Positions 34,682 through 43,053 of a stretch of 64,000 bases of DNA are shown here, one piece after another. The notes beneath the pieces were generated by a model. The model was given only the letters and a program-made list of their open reading frames with translations, had not been told where the DNA came from and searched no databases. Origin of the DNA: Clostridiales bacterium (GTDB taxonomy: Bacteria; Bacillota; Clostridia; Peptostreptococcales; Acidaminobacteraceae); NCBI GenBank assembly GCA_016933835.1, contig JAFGAC010000156.1, positions 41,831-105,830 on the forward strand. Direction: 5' to 3'. Position 1 is the first letter of the stretch. Each line of letters begins with the position of its first letter. The translations under genes and the position numbers were made by a program.

Positions 34682-36889
34682 TTATAATTCCTCCTTTGAA
34701 AATTGTGAACTCGCAATTTCAATATAGGCGTCACATGTTTCCATCAATTCTGAATGTGTTCCTTTACCTACCATTTCACCATCTTCAAGCACAATAATCT
34801 GATTCGCATTTTTTATTGTTGAAATTCTTTGTGCGACAATCAAAACAGTTTTATCCGCTGTTGTCTCTTTAAGTGCTTTTCTCAAATTCGAATCTGTTTT
34901 AAAATCGAGTGCAGAAAAACTGTCATCAAAAATATATATGTCAGGATCTTTTACTAAAGCCCTTGCAATTGACAATCTTTGTTTCTGTCCACCTGATAAA
35001 TTTTGTCCGCCTTGTGAAATAACTCTCTGAATGCCTTCTTCAGAATCATCAATCAATACTCTTGCTTGTGCTATATCGATTGCCTCTTCAATTTCATTCT
35101 CAGCAGCATGTGGCCTTCCAAATTTAAGATTTGATTCAATTGTGCCACTCATCAACAATGCCTTTTGTGGTACGTACCCTATATGCTCTCTCAATTCTCT
35201 TTGCTCAATTTCCTTTATCGGTTCTCCACCAATATATACAATCCCTCTTGTCGTGTCGTAGAATCGAGTAATCAAATTGACTAAAGTCGTTTTACCTGAT
35301 CCAGTTGCACCTATAATCGCAGTCATTTGGCCTGCTTTTGCTTCAAAAGTGATATCTTTAAGGACATCCTCTTCAGCACCAGGATATCTGAAATAGACAT
35401 TTTCAAATTGAATAACGCCCTTCATAGAGGTTTTCATTTTTTTTGGATTTTCAACATCCAAAATAGTGATTTCTGTATCCAGTACTTCAGCAATCCTACT
35501 TGCTGAAACTGAAGCTCGCGGAATCATTATGAACATCATCGACAACATTAAAAATGACATGATAATCTGCATCGCGTATTGCATGAACGCCATCATATCA
35601 CCGACTTGCATTGCAGACTCAGCAATTTGATGTGCTCCTACCCAGATGATCAAAACCGTTACACCATTCATTATCAGCATCATGGCTGGAAACAAAAGTG
35701 CCATTATACGATTTATGAACAAATTCATATCTGTCAATTCCATATTGGCATTATCAAATCGCTTCTCTTCGAATTTTTGTGTGTTGAATGCTCTGATGAC
35801 CATCATGCCACTCAAATGCTCTCTAGTTATTAAATTGATTTTATCAACCATTTTTTGAATTTTCTTAAAGCGTGGCATCGCAATTGCAAAAATAACTAAA
35901 ATAAATCCCAGCAAAACAATGACTGCGACAGCTATAATCCAAGACATGGAATTGCTTTTGTCAAGTGCTCTCATTACGCCTCCAAATCCTAGAATAGGAG
36001 CATAAAACATCATTCGGATCATCATGACCAGCAATGATTGTATTTGCGTAATATCATTTGTGCTTCTTGTAATCAAAGATGCAGTTGAAAATTGATCGAA
36101 TTCACTGCTTGTAAAACTCATAACCTTTGAGAAAACATCTTTTCTCATATTTTTCGCAACACCTGCTGCAATTTTAGATGAAATTAAACCTACTAAAATT
36201 GAACTGATTGCACCAATTATTGTAATGAAAATCATCCAGCCGCCAATTTTAAGAATATAGGCGCTTTGTATCTTGCTTTCATCAAACCCTAAAGTATTAT
36301 AATAATCTTTTACTGCTTTAATTCCCATTTGATTCAACAATTCACTGCTTATGTTTCCAATTGATTTTGAAATACCGTTTACAATAGTCTCCAATTGCTC
36401 TGGTGTCTGTTTATCGAGTATCTTAAAGATATCCGTTCCTTTTGGAAATGTCATTCCATTCATTGAAAAATCTTCACCAGAATTTATTTGCGATTGAATA
36501 TTCATGATCATAATAAAGACAGGTCCCATGGTGTTTTCAAGATTTGCCAGTTCTTCATCAGATATATTTTTTAAAATATAAATGCTCTCACCAAGCTGTA
36601 ATGAAGAATAATCCTGCTTATGTGATTCAGTCACTTCAACTAATTCATATCCGCCTTTAATAATTTCTTTTTCGTTTTCTGTCGCTAAGAGCGATATATG
36701 TTGCATATCTGTTTCTGCTATAACATTTGGAATATTTGTAGTTACACCACTTTGCTGAATGCCTACATTCACAATATCTGACATATAATCTGGCAACGCC
36801 AAATCTGTTTGTGCCTGAACATATAGTAATCCAACCGCTAAAACCAGCAACAATAAAAACGGTTTTAGATATTTCCTCAACTTAATCAT
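34682..36889 (-). CDS. ABC exporter half-transporter (subunit A, degenerate site)
   Basis: The protein has about 735 residues. After the first helix comes an unusually long extracellular insertion (about residues 50-205, ALPDYMSDIVNVGIQQSGV). The remaining helices and a nucleotide-binding domain follow: GATGSGKTT, LSGGQKQRLSIARA and YIFDDSFSALD. In the last motif Asp replaces the catalytic Glu, so this subunit holds the degenerate site of the heterodimer. The first in-frame ATG (36913) precedes the ribosome-binding site CGGAGG; ATG 36889 (M9) fits best and overlaps the marR stop by 8 bases. Confidence 0.88.
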   Translation of the reverse strand: MIKLRKYLKPFLLLLVLAVGLLYVQAQTDLALPDYMSDIVNVGIQQSGVTTNIPNVIAETDMQHISLLATENEKEIIKGGYELVEVTESHKQDYSSLQLGESIYILKNISDEELANLENTMGPVFIMIMNIQSQINSGEDFSMNGMTFPKGTDIFKILDKQTPEQLETIVNGISKSIGNISSELLNQMGIKAVKDYYNTLGFDESKIQSAYILKIGGWMIFITIIGAISSILVGLISSKIAAGVAKNMRKDVFSKVMSFTSSEFDQFSTASLITRSTNDITQIQSLLVMMIRMMFYAPILGFGGVMRALDKSNSMSWIIAVAVIVLLGFILVIFAIAMPRFKKIQKMVDKINLITREHLSGMMVIRAFNTQKFEEKRFDNANMELTDMNLFINRIMALLFPAMMLIMNGVTVLIIWVGAHQIAESAMQVGDMMAFMQYAMQIIMSFLMLSMMFIMIPRASVSASRIAEVLDTEITILDVENPKKMKTSMKGVIQFENVYFRYPGAEEDVLKDITFEAKAGQMTAIIGATGSGKTTLVNLITRFYDTTRGIVYIGGEPIKEIEQRELREHIGYVPQKALLMSGTIESNLKFGRPHAAENEIEEAIDIAQARVLIDDSEEGIQRVISQGGQNLSGGQKQRLSIARALVKDPDIYIFDDSFSALDFKTDSNLRKALKETTADKTVLIVAQRISTIKNANQIIVLEDGEMVGKGTHSELMETCDAYIEIASSQFSKEEL

Positions 36890-37328
36890 CATTTTCCTCC
36901 GATGCTCTTTCAATTATGTTTTCCAATAATTTAAATCCTGTCAATATTTGATCCATTTCTTCTTCAGTCGCTTTACTCATCAATTGGTTGAAAAATTGGT
37001 CCATGTTGTTGAAATGATCTTTTGCTAAATTTTTAAATTGCTCTGTCAACTTAACACTTACAACACGTCTATCTGTTTCACTTCTTATTCTTTCAACGAC
37101 ATTCTGCTTCTCGAGTCTGTCAACAATACCAGAAACTGTACTATTGGACAATCCCATTTTCTCACTTAATTCGCTGATTTTAAGTATTTTACTATGGTGT
37201 AATATCCCAACCATCATGCCTTGTGTACCAGTAATATTCAATTCCTTGAATTTGCTTTCGAAATTCTGTTTCATTTCTTCATGCAGTTTCTTGATTGTTC
37301 CTAAAATTTCATATCCTCTGTTTTGCAA
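36882..37328 (-). CDS. MarR family transcriptional regulator
   Basis: The 148-residue winged-helix protein has MarR motifs LKISELSEKMGLSNSTVSGI (recognition helix) and DRLEKQNVVERIRSETDRRV (wing). The start is TTG at 37328, six bases after GGAGG; no in-frame ATG occurs before residue 19. It is the first gene of the operon with the two ABC exporter genes, and its promoter region carries tandem operator-like repeats. It probably represses the operon and releases it on binding an exporter substrate. Confidence 0.9.
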   Translation of the reverse strand: MQNRGYEILGTIKKLHEEMKQNFESKFKELNITGTQGMMVGILHHSKILKISELSEKMGLSNSTVSGIVDRLEKQNVVERIRSETDRRVVSVKLTEQFKNLAKDHFNNMDQFFNQLMSKATEEEMDQILTGFKLLENIIERASEENDD

Positions 37329-37340
37329 TTCTCAACCTCC

Positions 37341-37398
37341 TTCGTATACAAATGTTTCGCATACAAACTATTTTAATGCAAAATATTTTATGTGTCAA
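37341..37398 (-). promoter_or_regulatory. Promoter and tandem MarR-type operators of the exporter operon
   Basis: On the minus strand TTGACA (37393-37398), 17 bases, then TAAAAT (37370-37375) form a strong promoter. Downstream, the near-palindromes TTTGTATGCGAA (37356-37367) and TTTGTATACGAA (37341-37352) repeat with a period of 15, covering the start of transcription and ending at the ribosome-binding site. This is a typical autoregulatory MarR layout. Confidence 0.75.
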
Positions 37399-37421
37399 TA
37401 AAGATTTTCTCCGCTTAAAAC

Positions 37422-37447
37422 AAAAAAAAGACAGCATTTCCGCTGTC
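37422..37447 (-). terminator. Terminator of the ftsEX operon
   Basis: The stem GACAGC / GCTGTC is followed by eight T on the minus strand, 18 bases past the ftsX stop. Confidence 0.8.
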
Positions 37448-37464
37448 CCTTCAAGTCATTATTT

Positions 37465-38325
37465 TCAATTCTTTGATGTCATCAAACCAAAGATACTGCC
37501 AAGTATGCCTAATATAAAACTTATTGACATGTTCAAGTAGATGGTCATTGCAATCATTTCATTTTTTATCGGTAGCGGCAGAAAAGGAAGCGTCCCCGAT
37601 ATATTGCCGAAAACCATGTTTATTATAAGGATACTTGCTAAAGCTGAAATGATACCACTAAAAACCGTCAAAAGAGTCCCTTCCAAAATAAAGGGTGCCA
37701 CAATGAAAAGTGGAGGAGCTCCCAACAGATTCAAGGTACTTATTTTATCTTTGAATTGATAAATCCCCTGCCTGATCATGTGTGATATTATTAAAATTGT
37801 TGTAATTCCTACAGCCAATATGATTAGATGATTTAAAGTTGAAAGCACTTTTGAAATGGAATCTATTCGGTCAAGAATATCGCGATTATCTCTGATATAA
37901 TCAATGTTTTCTATCTTTTCAATGTTGTCGATCAATGAATTGACCTCATCTAAATTCATTTTTATTTCAAGATAACTTTGAAAAGGATTTTCATCAAAAT
38001 AGGTTAGGACTTTTGATTCACTCCCTAGTATTTTTTCCATTTTTGCATATGCTTCTTCTTTTTCTACAATTCGTATTTCTCTCACTTCCGGAAAATTTGC
38101 AATTGAATCTCTTGTATTTTCAAAGTCTGAATTATTTAAATAAACATCGATTTCCGCTTCATTTCTCACAATTTCAACTATATTAGAAGTGAACTGCCAT
38201 CCCATAAATATCAAGGAAAACATCAGCAATATAAGCCCTATACTCACAATTGACAATATATTCGTGAAAGTATGGCTTTTGAAAATACGCCATGTTTCTT
38301 TTAAAAAATATCCTGTATTTTTCAT
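37465..38325 (-). CDS. ftsX: Cell-division ABC permease FtsX
   Basis: The 286-residue protein has a short cytoplasmic N-terminus (ETWRIFKSHTFTNILSIVS), one helix, an extracellular domain of about 110 residues (EAEIDVYLNNSDFENTRDSI) and three further helices. The FtsX phrase GAPPLFIVAPFILEGTLL lies in the last part. With FtsE it converts ATP hydrolysis into a conformational signal to an extracellular cell-wall hydrolase or its activator. It overlaps ftsE by 4 bases (ATGA). The coiled-coil protein two genes upstream is the likely extracellular partner. Confidence 0.9.
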   Translation of the reverse strand: MKNTGYFLKETWRIFKSHTFTNILSIVSIGLILLMFSLIFMGWQFTSNIVEIVRNEAEIDVYLNNSDFENTRDSIANFPEVREIRIVEKEEAYAKMEKILGSESKVLTYFDENPFQSYLEIKMNLDEVNSLIDNIEKIENIDYIRDNRDILDRIDSISKVLSTLNHLIILAVGITTILIISHMIRQGIYQFKDKISTLNLLGAPPLFIVAPFILEGTLLTVFSGIISALASILIINMVFGNISGTLPFLPLPIKNEMIAMTIYLNMSISFILGILGSIFGLMTSKN

Positions 38326-38999
38326 GATATCACCCGTTTTTCATCACCTATCATTTGTCCATCTTTTAGCTGTATCACCCTCACATCGCTGTTCAATCCT
38401 ATAAGATGGGTTGCATGAGTGGTAATGATGACTGTTGTATTCTCATCTCGCAGTGAAGATAAAAGATTCAATATATTGACTGCATTATCATGGTCCAGGT
38501 TGCCAGTGGGTTCATCAGCAATGATAATTTTCGGTTTTCTCGCAATTGCTCTTGCAATCGCAACTCTTTGGTTTTCACCCCACGAAAGATCTTCAATCTT
38601 TATGTTCGCCTTGTGAGATAATCCTACTTTTTTTAGTGTATTGATTGCTTCTGTCCTTATATAGTTATTGTCATAGCCATAAAATCTCAACCCCAACATG
38701 ACATTCTCGATTGTAGTTGTTCCTTTCATCAACTTGAATTCCTGAAAAATCGGTCCCATAGATTTCAAGACTTCTCTCTTATGTGAAGCATTCATTTTAT
38801 TGATATCTTGATTATCAATCATCACAATACCTTCTGTAGGAACTACCATTCCCATAAAAAGCTTCAATAGACTTGTCTTCCCTGACCCACTTTCTCCAAT
38901 GATAAAGACAAGTTCACCTTTTCTTATTTCAATATTCATATCTTTCAAAGCAACTGTACCATTTCTGTATTTTAAAGTAATTTTCTTTAAATCAATCAT
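38322..38999 (-). CDS. ftsE: Cell-division ABC ATPase FtsE
   Basis: The 225-residue ABC ATPase has Walker A GESGSGKTS, signature LSWGENQRVAIARA and Walker B IIIADEPTGNLD. The phrases IDLKKITLKYRNGTVALKDM and MGPIFQEFKLMKG fit FtsE. The signature reads SWGEN rather than the usual SGGEQ, a small deviation. It sits between the coiled-coil protein gene (14 bases upstream) and ftsX (4-base overlap). AGGAGG-like GGAGG precedes the ATG. Confidence 0.9.
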   Translation of the reverse strand: MIDLKKITLKYRNGTVALKDMNIEIRKGELVFIIGESGSGKTSLLKLFMGMVVPTEGIVMIDNQDINKMNASHKREVLKSMGPIFQEFKLMKGTTTIENVMLGLRFYGYDNNYIRTEAINTLKKVGLSHKANIKIEDLSWGENQRVAIARAIARKPKIIIADEPTGNLDHDNAVNILNLLSSLRDENTTVIITTHATHLIGLNSDVRVIQLKDGQMIGDEKRVIS

Positions 39000-39013
39000 G
39001 CTTTTTCCTCCAC

Positions 39014-40114
39014 TTAGAATAAACTGTATTTTATCTTCAAGACAATTTTATTTTCTTCAAATCTTATCGATTCAATTTTATTCTTGTTTAAAACAGGGCT
39101 TAAATCTATATTTAAATCACTTTTGCCAATCAATTCTTTCAACGAATTCTGATCTAAATCAATACTATAAAAAGTACCGCTTATAGCATTGAATTTCAAT
39201 GTTGTCGCATTGACAATCTCGAATTCGCCAATAACATTCAAATTCAAATCTGGTGCATCAATTACTATTTTATCTTTTTCAAATATGAAAAAAATATGCT
39301 CATATTCTTTATTCTCATGAATTTTTGCATTGAAAGCTTCTTCTAATACATCGATTTCTATACCTGAAAAAGATAATTTCATATCAATAAATTCATCATT
39401 CAAATTTACATTTTCAAGCACACGTGATACTTCCGCAATAAAAATATTCATATCATTTTTTACCTTGTCCCAGTATTCATTGACTGTGTCCGCATATTTT
39501 TCGAAGGTTTCCCTTTTTTCTTTAAGTGAAGTAAGATATTGCTCTTTTTCTTCTCTCACTCTTTCATTTTCCTTCATTTTATTATTCAAATTCACTTTTT
39601 CATTTTCAAGTGTTAAATATTGTGCATCAAGCACTTCTTTTTCACCATTCAATCGCTCACTTGTTTTTTCAATACTTTCCATCAAAGTATTCAAGTTTCT
39701 TGAAAATTCTCTGAATAAATTGATCTGCCACAAGAATTCAGACAAACTATCCGATTTGAAAAAAGCTTCAAGATAGGAATTCGCACCCATTTTTTGATAA
39801 CTCTGCAATATTGCTCTCAATTTTTCCCGCTGAGCATCAAATTCAATTTGAACATCCTGAATCGCCTTCTCTTTTCCATCTATACTCATCTCAATCGATT
39901 GAATACTGTCGTTGATTCTATCTTCTTCCAATTGAGCTTCATTCATTTCTTGCTCTAATAGAAAAAGAAACATCACGGTATTGGTCTCTTCTTCATCTAG
40001 AAGCGACATCTGATTTTTTGCTTCTTGTGTAATATCAAAAGCGAATGCAGAAAACATTGTGTTCAAAACAAGTAATCCTATAATCATCAGCATTGCTATT
40101 TTTTTTCTTACCAC
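39014..40114 (-). CDS. Secreted coiled-coil protein, PcsB/EnvC-like FtsEX partner without hydrolase domain
   Basis: The 366-residue protein has a signal peptide (cleaved near FAFAFD, about residue 26) and a long coiled coil (about 35-225). The coil includes NSYLEAFFKSDSLSEFLWQI, the hairpin motif found in PcsB, CwlO and EnvC coiled coils, which dock on FtsX. Where those proteins carry a CHAP, NlpC/P60 or LytM hydrolase domain, this one has a short beta-rich domain (about 235-366, LSFSGIEIDVLEEAFNAKI, IESIRFEENKIVLKIKY) without catalytic Cys/His. It is the first gene of the ftsEX operon. The start is GTG at 40114 after GGGGAAA. Confidence 0.75.
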   Translation of the reverse strand: MVRKKIAMLMIIGLLVLNTMFSAFAFDITQEAKNQMSLLDEEETNTVMFLFLLEQEMNEAQLEEDRINDSIQSIEMSIDGKEKAIQDVQIEFDAQREKLRAILQSYQKMGANSYLEAFFKSDSLSEFLWQINLFREFSRNLNTLMESIEKTSERLNGEKEVLDAQYLTLENEKVNLNNKMKENERVREEKEQYLTSLKEKRETFEKYADTVNEYWDKVKNDMNIFIAEVSRVLENVNLNDEFIDMKLSFSGIEIDVLEEAFNAKIHENKEYEHIFFIFEKDKIVIDAPDLNLNVIGEFEIVNATTLKFNAISGTFYSIDLDQNSLKELIGKSDLNIDLSPVLNKNKIESIRFEENKIVLKIKYSLF

Positions 40115-40273
40115 TTCAATTTCCCCTATATTCTTGATTTTGATTTAATTAAACCATTTTCCTTTTATTTTGTATATGTAAATTTATCCTTCTATTTATT
40201 CTATTTTCTTTCGCACCTAATTTTAGCATCTTCATCTCATTCTTCGTGATATTTTATGATTCAATTTCTTCCA

Positions 40274-40303
40274 TAAAAAATAGAAGGTGCTTATCACCTT
40301 CTA
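40274..40303 (-). terminator. Terminator of the tpx gene
   Basis: The stem TAGAAGGTG / CACCTTCTA is followed by six T on the minus strand, 18 bases past the stop. Confidence 0.82.
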
Positions 40304-40320
40304 CTCATTATTTAAATTAA

Positions 40321-40824
40321 TTACAGCAATTCTTTGATTGCTTCAAGTGCTTTATCATAATTGGGTTCATTTGTCACTTCAGGAACGTATTCCACATATC
40401 TGACAATACCTTCTTTATCTATGACTATGACACCTCTCGTTAAAAGCTTTAATCCGCGGATCAGAAAACCATATTTCATGCCAAAGTCATGTATCTGATA
40501 ATCACTCAAAACATTTATATTTTCAATTCCCTCCGCTGCACAATATCTTTTCAACGCAAAAGGCAAATCCATCGATATTGCAATGAGTTCAACACTATCT
40601 TTCAGTTTACCTGCTTCCTCATTGAATCGAATAGTCTGCAAGGAACATACATTAGTATCAAGCGATGGTGCAACACTTATCACTTTAATTTTATGCTTAT
40701 CCATATTTGAAAAAATAAATCTGCTTAAATCAAGATTTACTGCTTCAAAATCAGGCGCTTCTATTCCAATTTCTGTGGTTTTTCCAAGTAATTCTATAGG
40801 TTTATTGGCAAATGTCAAATTCAT
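40321..40824 (-). CDS. tpx: Thiol peroxidase Tpx
   Basis: This 167-residue atypical 2-Cys peroxiredoxin reduces H2O2 and organic peroxides in the cytosol using thioredoxin. The peroxidatic Cys60 is in SLDTNVCSLQTIRFNEEA and the resolving Cys95 is in RYCAAEGI. The in-frame ATG ten codons upstream (40854) has no ribosome-binding site. ATG 40824 follows GGAGG with 8 bases and gives the normal Tpx N-terminus. It is a single-gene unit; the role is oxygen tolerance in an anaerobe. Confidence 0.93.
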   Translation of the reverse strand: MNLTFANKPIELLGKTTEIGIEAPDFEAVNLDLSRFIFSNMDKHKIKVISVAPSLDTNVCSLQTIRFNEEAGKLKDSVELIAISMDLPFALKRYCAAEGIENINVLSDYQIHDFGMKYGFLIRGLKLLTRGVIVIDKEGIVRYVEYVPEVTNEPNYDKALEAIKELL

Positions 40825-40906
40825 AATATACCTCCAATTGATAATTAAATTCAATTAAAATATACCCTTAAATTTAAAAATCAATCATCCTGATATAATA
40901 TTTGCT

Positions 40907-41251
40907 TTAACCTTTTTTTACAAATTCAGATTTCAATTTCATTGCACCAAATCCATCAATTTTACAATCGATATTGTGATCCCCTTCAACTAACCGAATA
41001 TTCTTCACTTTTGTTCCTATTTTCAGCACTGATGAACTGCCTTTTACTTTTAAGTCCTTTATTATCGTAATGGTATCTCCATCATTCAGTATATTTCCAT
41101 TTGCATCTTTTACAGATTGTTCCTCATCAGTTCCATTAGCAGCCACTTCTTCCATCGACCATTCATGAGCACATTCCGGACATACATATAGATTGCCGTC
41201 TTCGTAAGTGTATTCAGAATTGCATTTTGGACAATTCGGTAAATTATTCAT
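40907..41251 (-). CDS. yjdM: PhnA/YjdM family zinc-ribbon protein
   Basis: The protein has 114 residues. An N-terminal zinc ribbon [21 protein letters not shown] is followed by the PhnA domain ([56 protein letters not shown]). The family was named for alkylphosphonate use, but it is not a C-P lyase component and its true function is unsettled. It stands alone upstream of tpx. Confidence 0.9.
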   Translation of the reverse strand: MNNLPNCPKCNSEYTYEDGNLYVCPECAHEWSMEEVAANGTDEEQSVKDANGNILNDGDTITIIKDLKVKGSSSVLKIGTKVKNIRLVEGDHNIDCKIDGFGAMKLKSEFVKKG

Positions 41252-41409
41252 ATTCTATTCCCTCCATTCAATACAATTTTTCTTTGTCTATTTTTTAAAT
41301 CAACAGCGTTTATATTAACACATTAAAACCATATTGACAAATTTAAGTAATATATATTCATCATCAGCCAATTCTTTATCTGCTTGCTTAGAAAAAATAA
41401 TATTTTATA

Positions 41410-41418
41410 TGCTATAAT
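41410..41418 (+). promoter_or_regulatory. Extended -10 promoter of the tandem RHH gene
   Basis: TGCTATAAT lies 53 bases before the start codon; no clear -35 is present. Confidence 0.5.
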
Positions 41419-41471
41419 TAATATACTTGATTCGCTACAAAAATAAATTATAAATGAATAGAGGTCTATCT

Positions 41472-41771
41472 ATGCAAGTAATCAAATTTTCAATAAGTGA
41501 ACCCCATTATAACAGCTTAAAAGATATCTGCATTAAAGAGGAAATCACTGTAAAAAAGAAGATCAATATCCTTCTAGCGCAAGACACACAAACAATCAAC
41601 ATTAAAGATTATTTCCCAAATGGACATCATGAAAATCCTAAAAAAGTAACTCTCAAGATCAATGAGGAACTTTATAAGGGAATCATGAAAAAATGTGGCC
41701 AATTGGATATAAAAGTCAGTCAGTATGTCCCTTACCTAATCTATAAATACTTATCTGAGGCAAAAATATAA
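41472..41771 (+). CDS. Small protein with two tandem ribbon-helix-helix-like repeats
   Basis: This 99-residue protein contains two alignable beta-helix-helix units: residues 3-38 (VIKFSISEPHYNSLKDICIK) and 58-93 (KVTLKINEELYKGIMKKCGQ). The pattern strand, S/N-E, Y, C, then TV/VS before helix 2 is shared. RHH proteins normally dimerise to build one DNA-binding sheet, so a fused pair would be a single-chain equivalent. The linker contains DYFPNGHHENP. The start at 41472 follows AGAGGT by 9 bases; the ATG at 41454 precedes it without a site. It may be a DNA-binding regulator or antitoxin, but no toxin partner is adjacent. Confidence 0.55.
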   Translation: MQVIKFSISEPHYNSLKDICIKEEITVKKKINILLAQDTQTINIKDYFPNGHHENPKKVTLKINEELYKGIMKKCGQLDIKVSQYVPYLIYKYLSEAKI

Positions 41772-41803
41772 AAAAACGCCGGCACCGAGTCAGCGTTTTT
41801 TTC
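41771..41803. terminator. Bidirectional terminator between RHH gene and PC4-like gene
   Basis: The stem AAAAAACGC / GCGTTTTTT has A-runs and T-runs on both strands and lies between convergent genes. Confidence 0.75.
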
Positions 41804-41811
41804 GTGTTAGA

Positions 41812-42033
41812 TTATATATCCATATTGTTTAAAATTTCTTTTAATTTTTCTAATTCTTCTTTGGACAATGTAATTCCTTTACCCATTTTTTCATGATCTG
41901 GAGACCAGTCCCTTATATCATATTTTGCATCTCTATCATTCCAACTGATAAGATTCAATTCTTTGGACCATCCTTTACTTGTTTCAGCCACAACCCCTAT
42001 AGTTTCAATTATCTCGTATTTAATTTCTGCCAT
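41812..42033 (-). CDS. PC4/YdbC-type ssDNA-binding protein
   Basis: The 73-residue protein has the PC4-like order of strands: YEIIETIGVVAETSKGWSKE, NLISWNDRDAKYDIRDW, then GKGITLSKEELEKLKEIL. YdbC-family proteins bind single-stranded nucleic acid as dimers. The longer frame from 42081 overlaps the upstream lipoprotein gene and lacks a site. ATG 42033 follows AAGGGGAT and gives the family's usual MAEIKYEI start. It lies just downstream of a lipoprotein gene (20 bases). Confidence 0.85.
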   Translation of the reverse strand: MAEIKYEIIETIGVVAETSKGWSKELNLISWNDRDAKYDIRDWSPDHEKMGKGITLSKEELEKLKEILNNMDI

Positions 42034-42053
42034 TTTTATCCCCTTTTCATTTT

Positions 42054-42497
42054 TTATTTCTTCTCTTTTAAAGAATACCACCCATCATTTTCAAACAACA
42101 AATACTCGCTGGAAGTTAAAATCTCATCGGTTTCAATATCAATTAAATCTATTTTCAAAACCACATCTTTTTCTGAAACTGAATTTCCATCCATGGGAGT
42201 CCAATAAATCATATTGTCTTCCATATTCATAAGCATTTTCTTGTTTAAAATAGTTATCTTTCCATTGTCACTATTCCAATCCAGAAATATACCGCCTGAA
42301 GCAGATATTGAATATTTATATTTTCCATATCCATTAATGTTGGACTCAATTTTCAACGGCATCCCTGGCACACTAGACATCATGGGTGCATACTTCTCAA
42401 GGGGTGAAACAATAGCTAATTCTATTTTCTCAATTCTATCCCCGCAAGACGCTATGAAAATCATCACTATAATCATCCAGCTTATTAAGATTCTCAT
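42054..42497 (-). CDS. Small predicted lipoprotein, unknown
   Basis: The protein has 147 residues, with a signal peptide and lipobox FIASC (Cys18). The mature part is a single beta-rich domain (PLKIESNINGYGKYKYSISA, then GGIFLDWNSDNGKIT) that may be Ig-like. AAGGTG precedes the ATG. It is 20 bases upstream of the PC4-like gene, so co-transcription is likely. Family not recognised. Confidence 0.7.
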   Translation of the reverse strand: MRILISWMIIVMIFIASCGDRIEKIELAIVSPLEKYAPMMSSVPGMPLKIESNINGYGKYKYSISASGGIFLDWNSDNGKITILNKKMLMNMEDNMIYWTPMDGNSVSEKDVVLKIDLIDIETDEILTSSEYLLFENDGWYSLKEKK

Positions 42498-42540
42498 GGT
42501 TTCACCTTCAAATAATCAAATTTTAAAAATTTAAATATAC

Positions 42541-43053
42541 TTATGCCAAGTTGAATTTATTTTCTTCAATTCCATCTAAAAAATTCATCACATGTTCATT
42601 GTTGCATTTTCTATAGTGCTTATGTCCTTCTTTCCTGAACATATCACTTAATTCACCTTTAGTTATCGGATCTCCTACTGATTCAAAAATATCAAGCATA
42701 TCTTGACTAGAGAGCGACAGTGCAATTTTCATCTTTTTCAACAAAATATTATTGACACTTTTTGTTGTTTCTATTGCTAGTACTTGCTTTTCAGGTTGGT
42801 CAGATTTTGTTTCCTTCCTACCTCTTTTGAATATAATCAGACCATTTAAAAATGCTTCCAGTATACCATTTGTGCATTTCATCTGAAAATCACCTTCTCC
42901 ACTGTCTAAATTATCTTCTTCTGATTCACCAATCAGTTTTCTGATTTCAAATTCTGTAAACGGTTTGTCTCCAAAATTGAAAATATCCACCATTTCTTCA
43001 AGCTTTATATCCAAAGCATTTTTAATTCTCAATAATAGTTCATTATTATTCAT
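42541..43053 (-). CDS. DUF1456 family protein (YehS-like)
   Basis: The 170-residue protein is built from two copies of a helical module. Copy 1 (3-75) has LLRIKNALDIKLEEMVDIFN and FEIRKLIGESEEDN; copy 2 (100-168) has NNILLKKMKIALSLSSQDML and KGELSDMFRKEGHKHYRKC. This matches YehS of Enterobacteria, whose function is unknown. AGGAGGAG lies before the ATG. It is preceded by a 306-base gap, and its terminator is not clear. Confidence 0.85.
   Translation of the reverse strand: MNNNELLLRIKNALDIKLEEMVDIFNFGDKPFTEFEIRKLIGESEEDNLDSGEGDFQMKCTNGILEAFLNGLIIFKRGRKETKSDQPEKQVLAIETTKSVNNILLKKMKIALSLSSQDMLDIFESVGDPITKGELSDMFRKEGHKHYRKCNNEHVMNFLDGIEENKFNLA

Noticed and set aside
39330..39776. 148-codon plus-strand frame opposite the coiled-coil gene
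   Set aside because: Serine/phenylalanine-rich shadow of an antisense Glu/Lys/Leu coiled coil; no ribosome-binding site.
41454..41471. Six extra N-terminal codons of the tandem RHH gene
   Set aside because: These codons contain the Shine-Dalgarno AGAGGT for the ATG at 41472.
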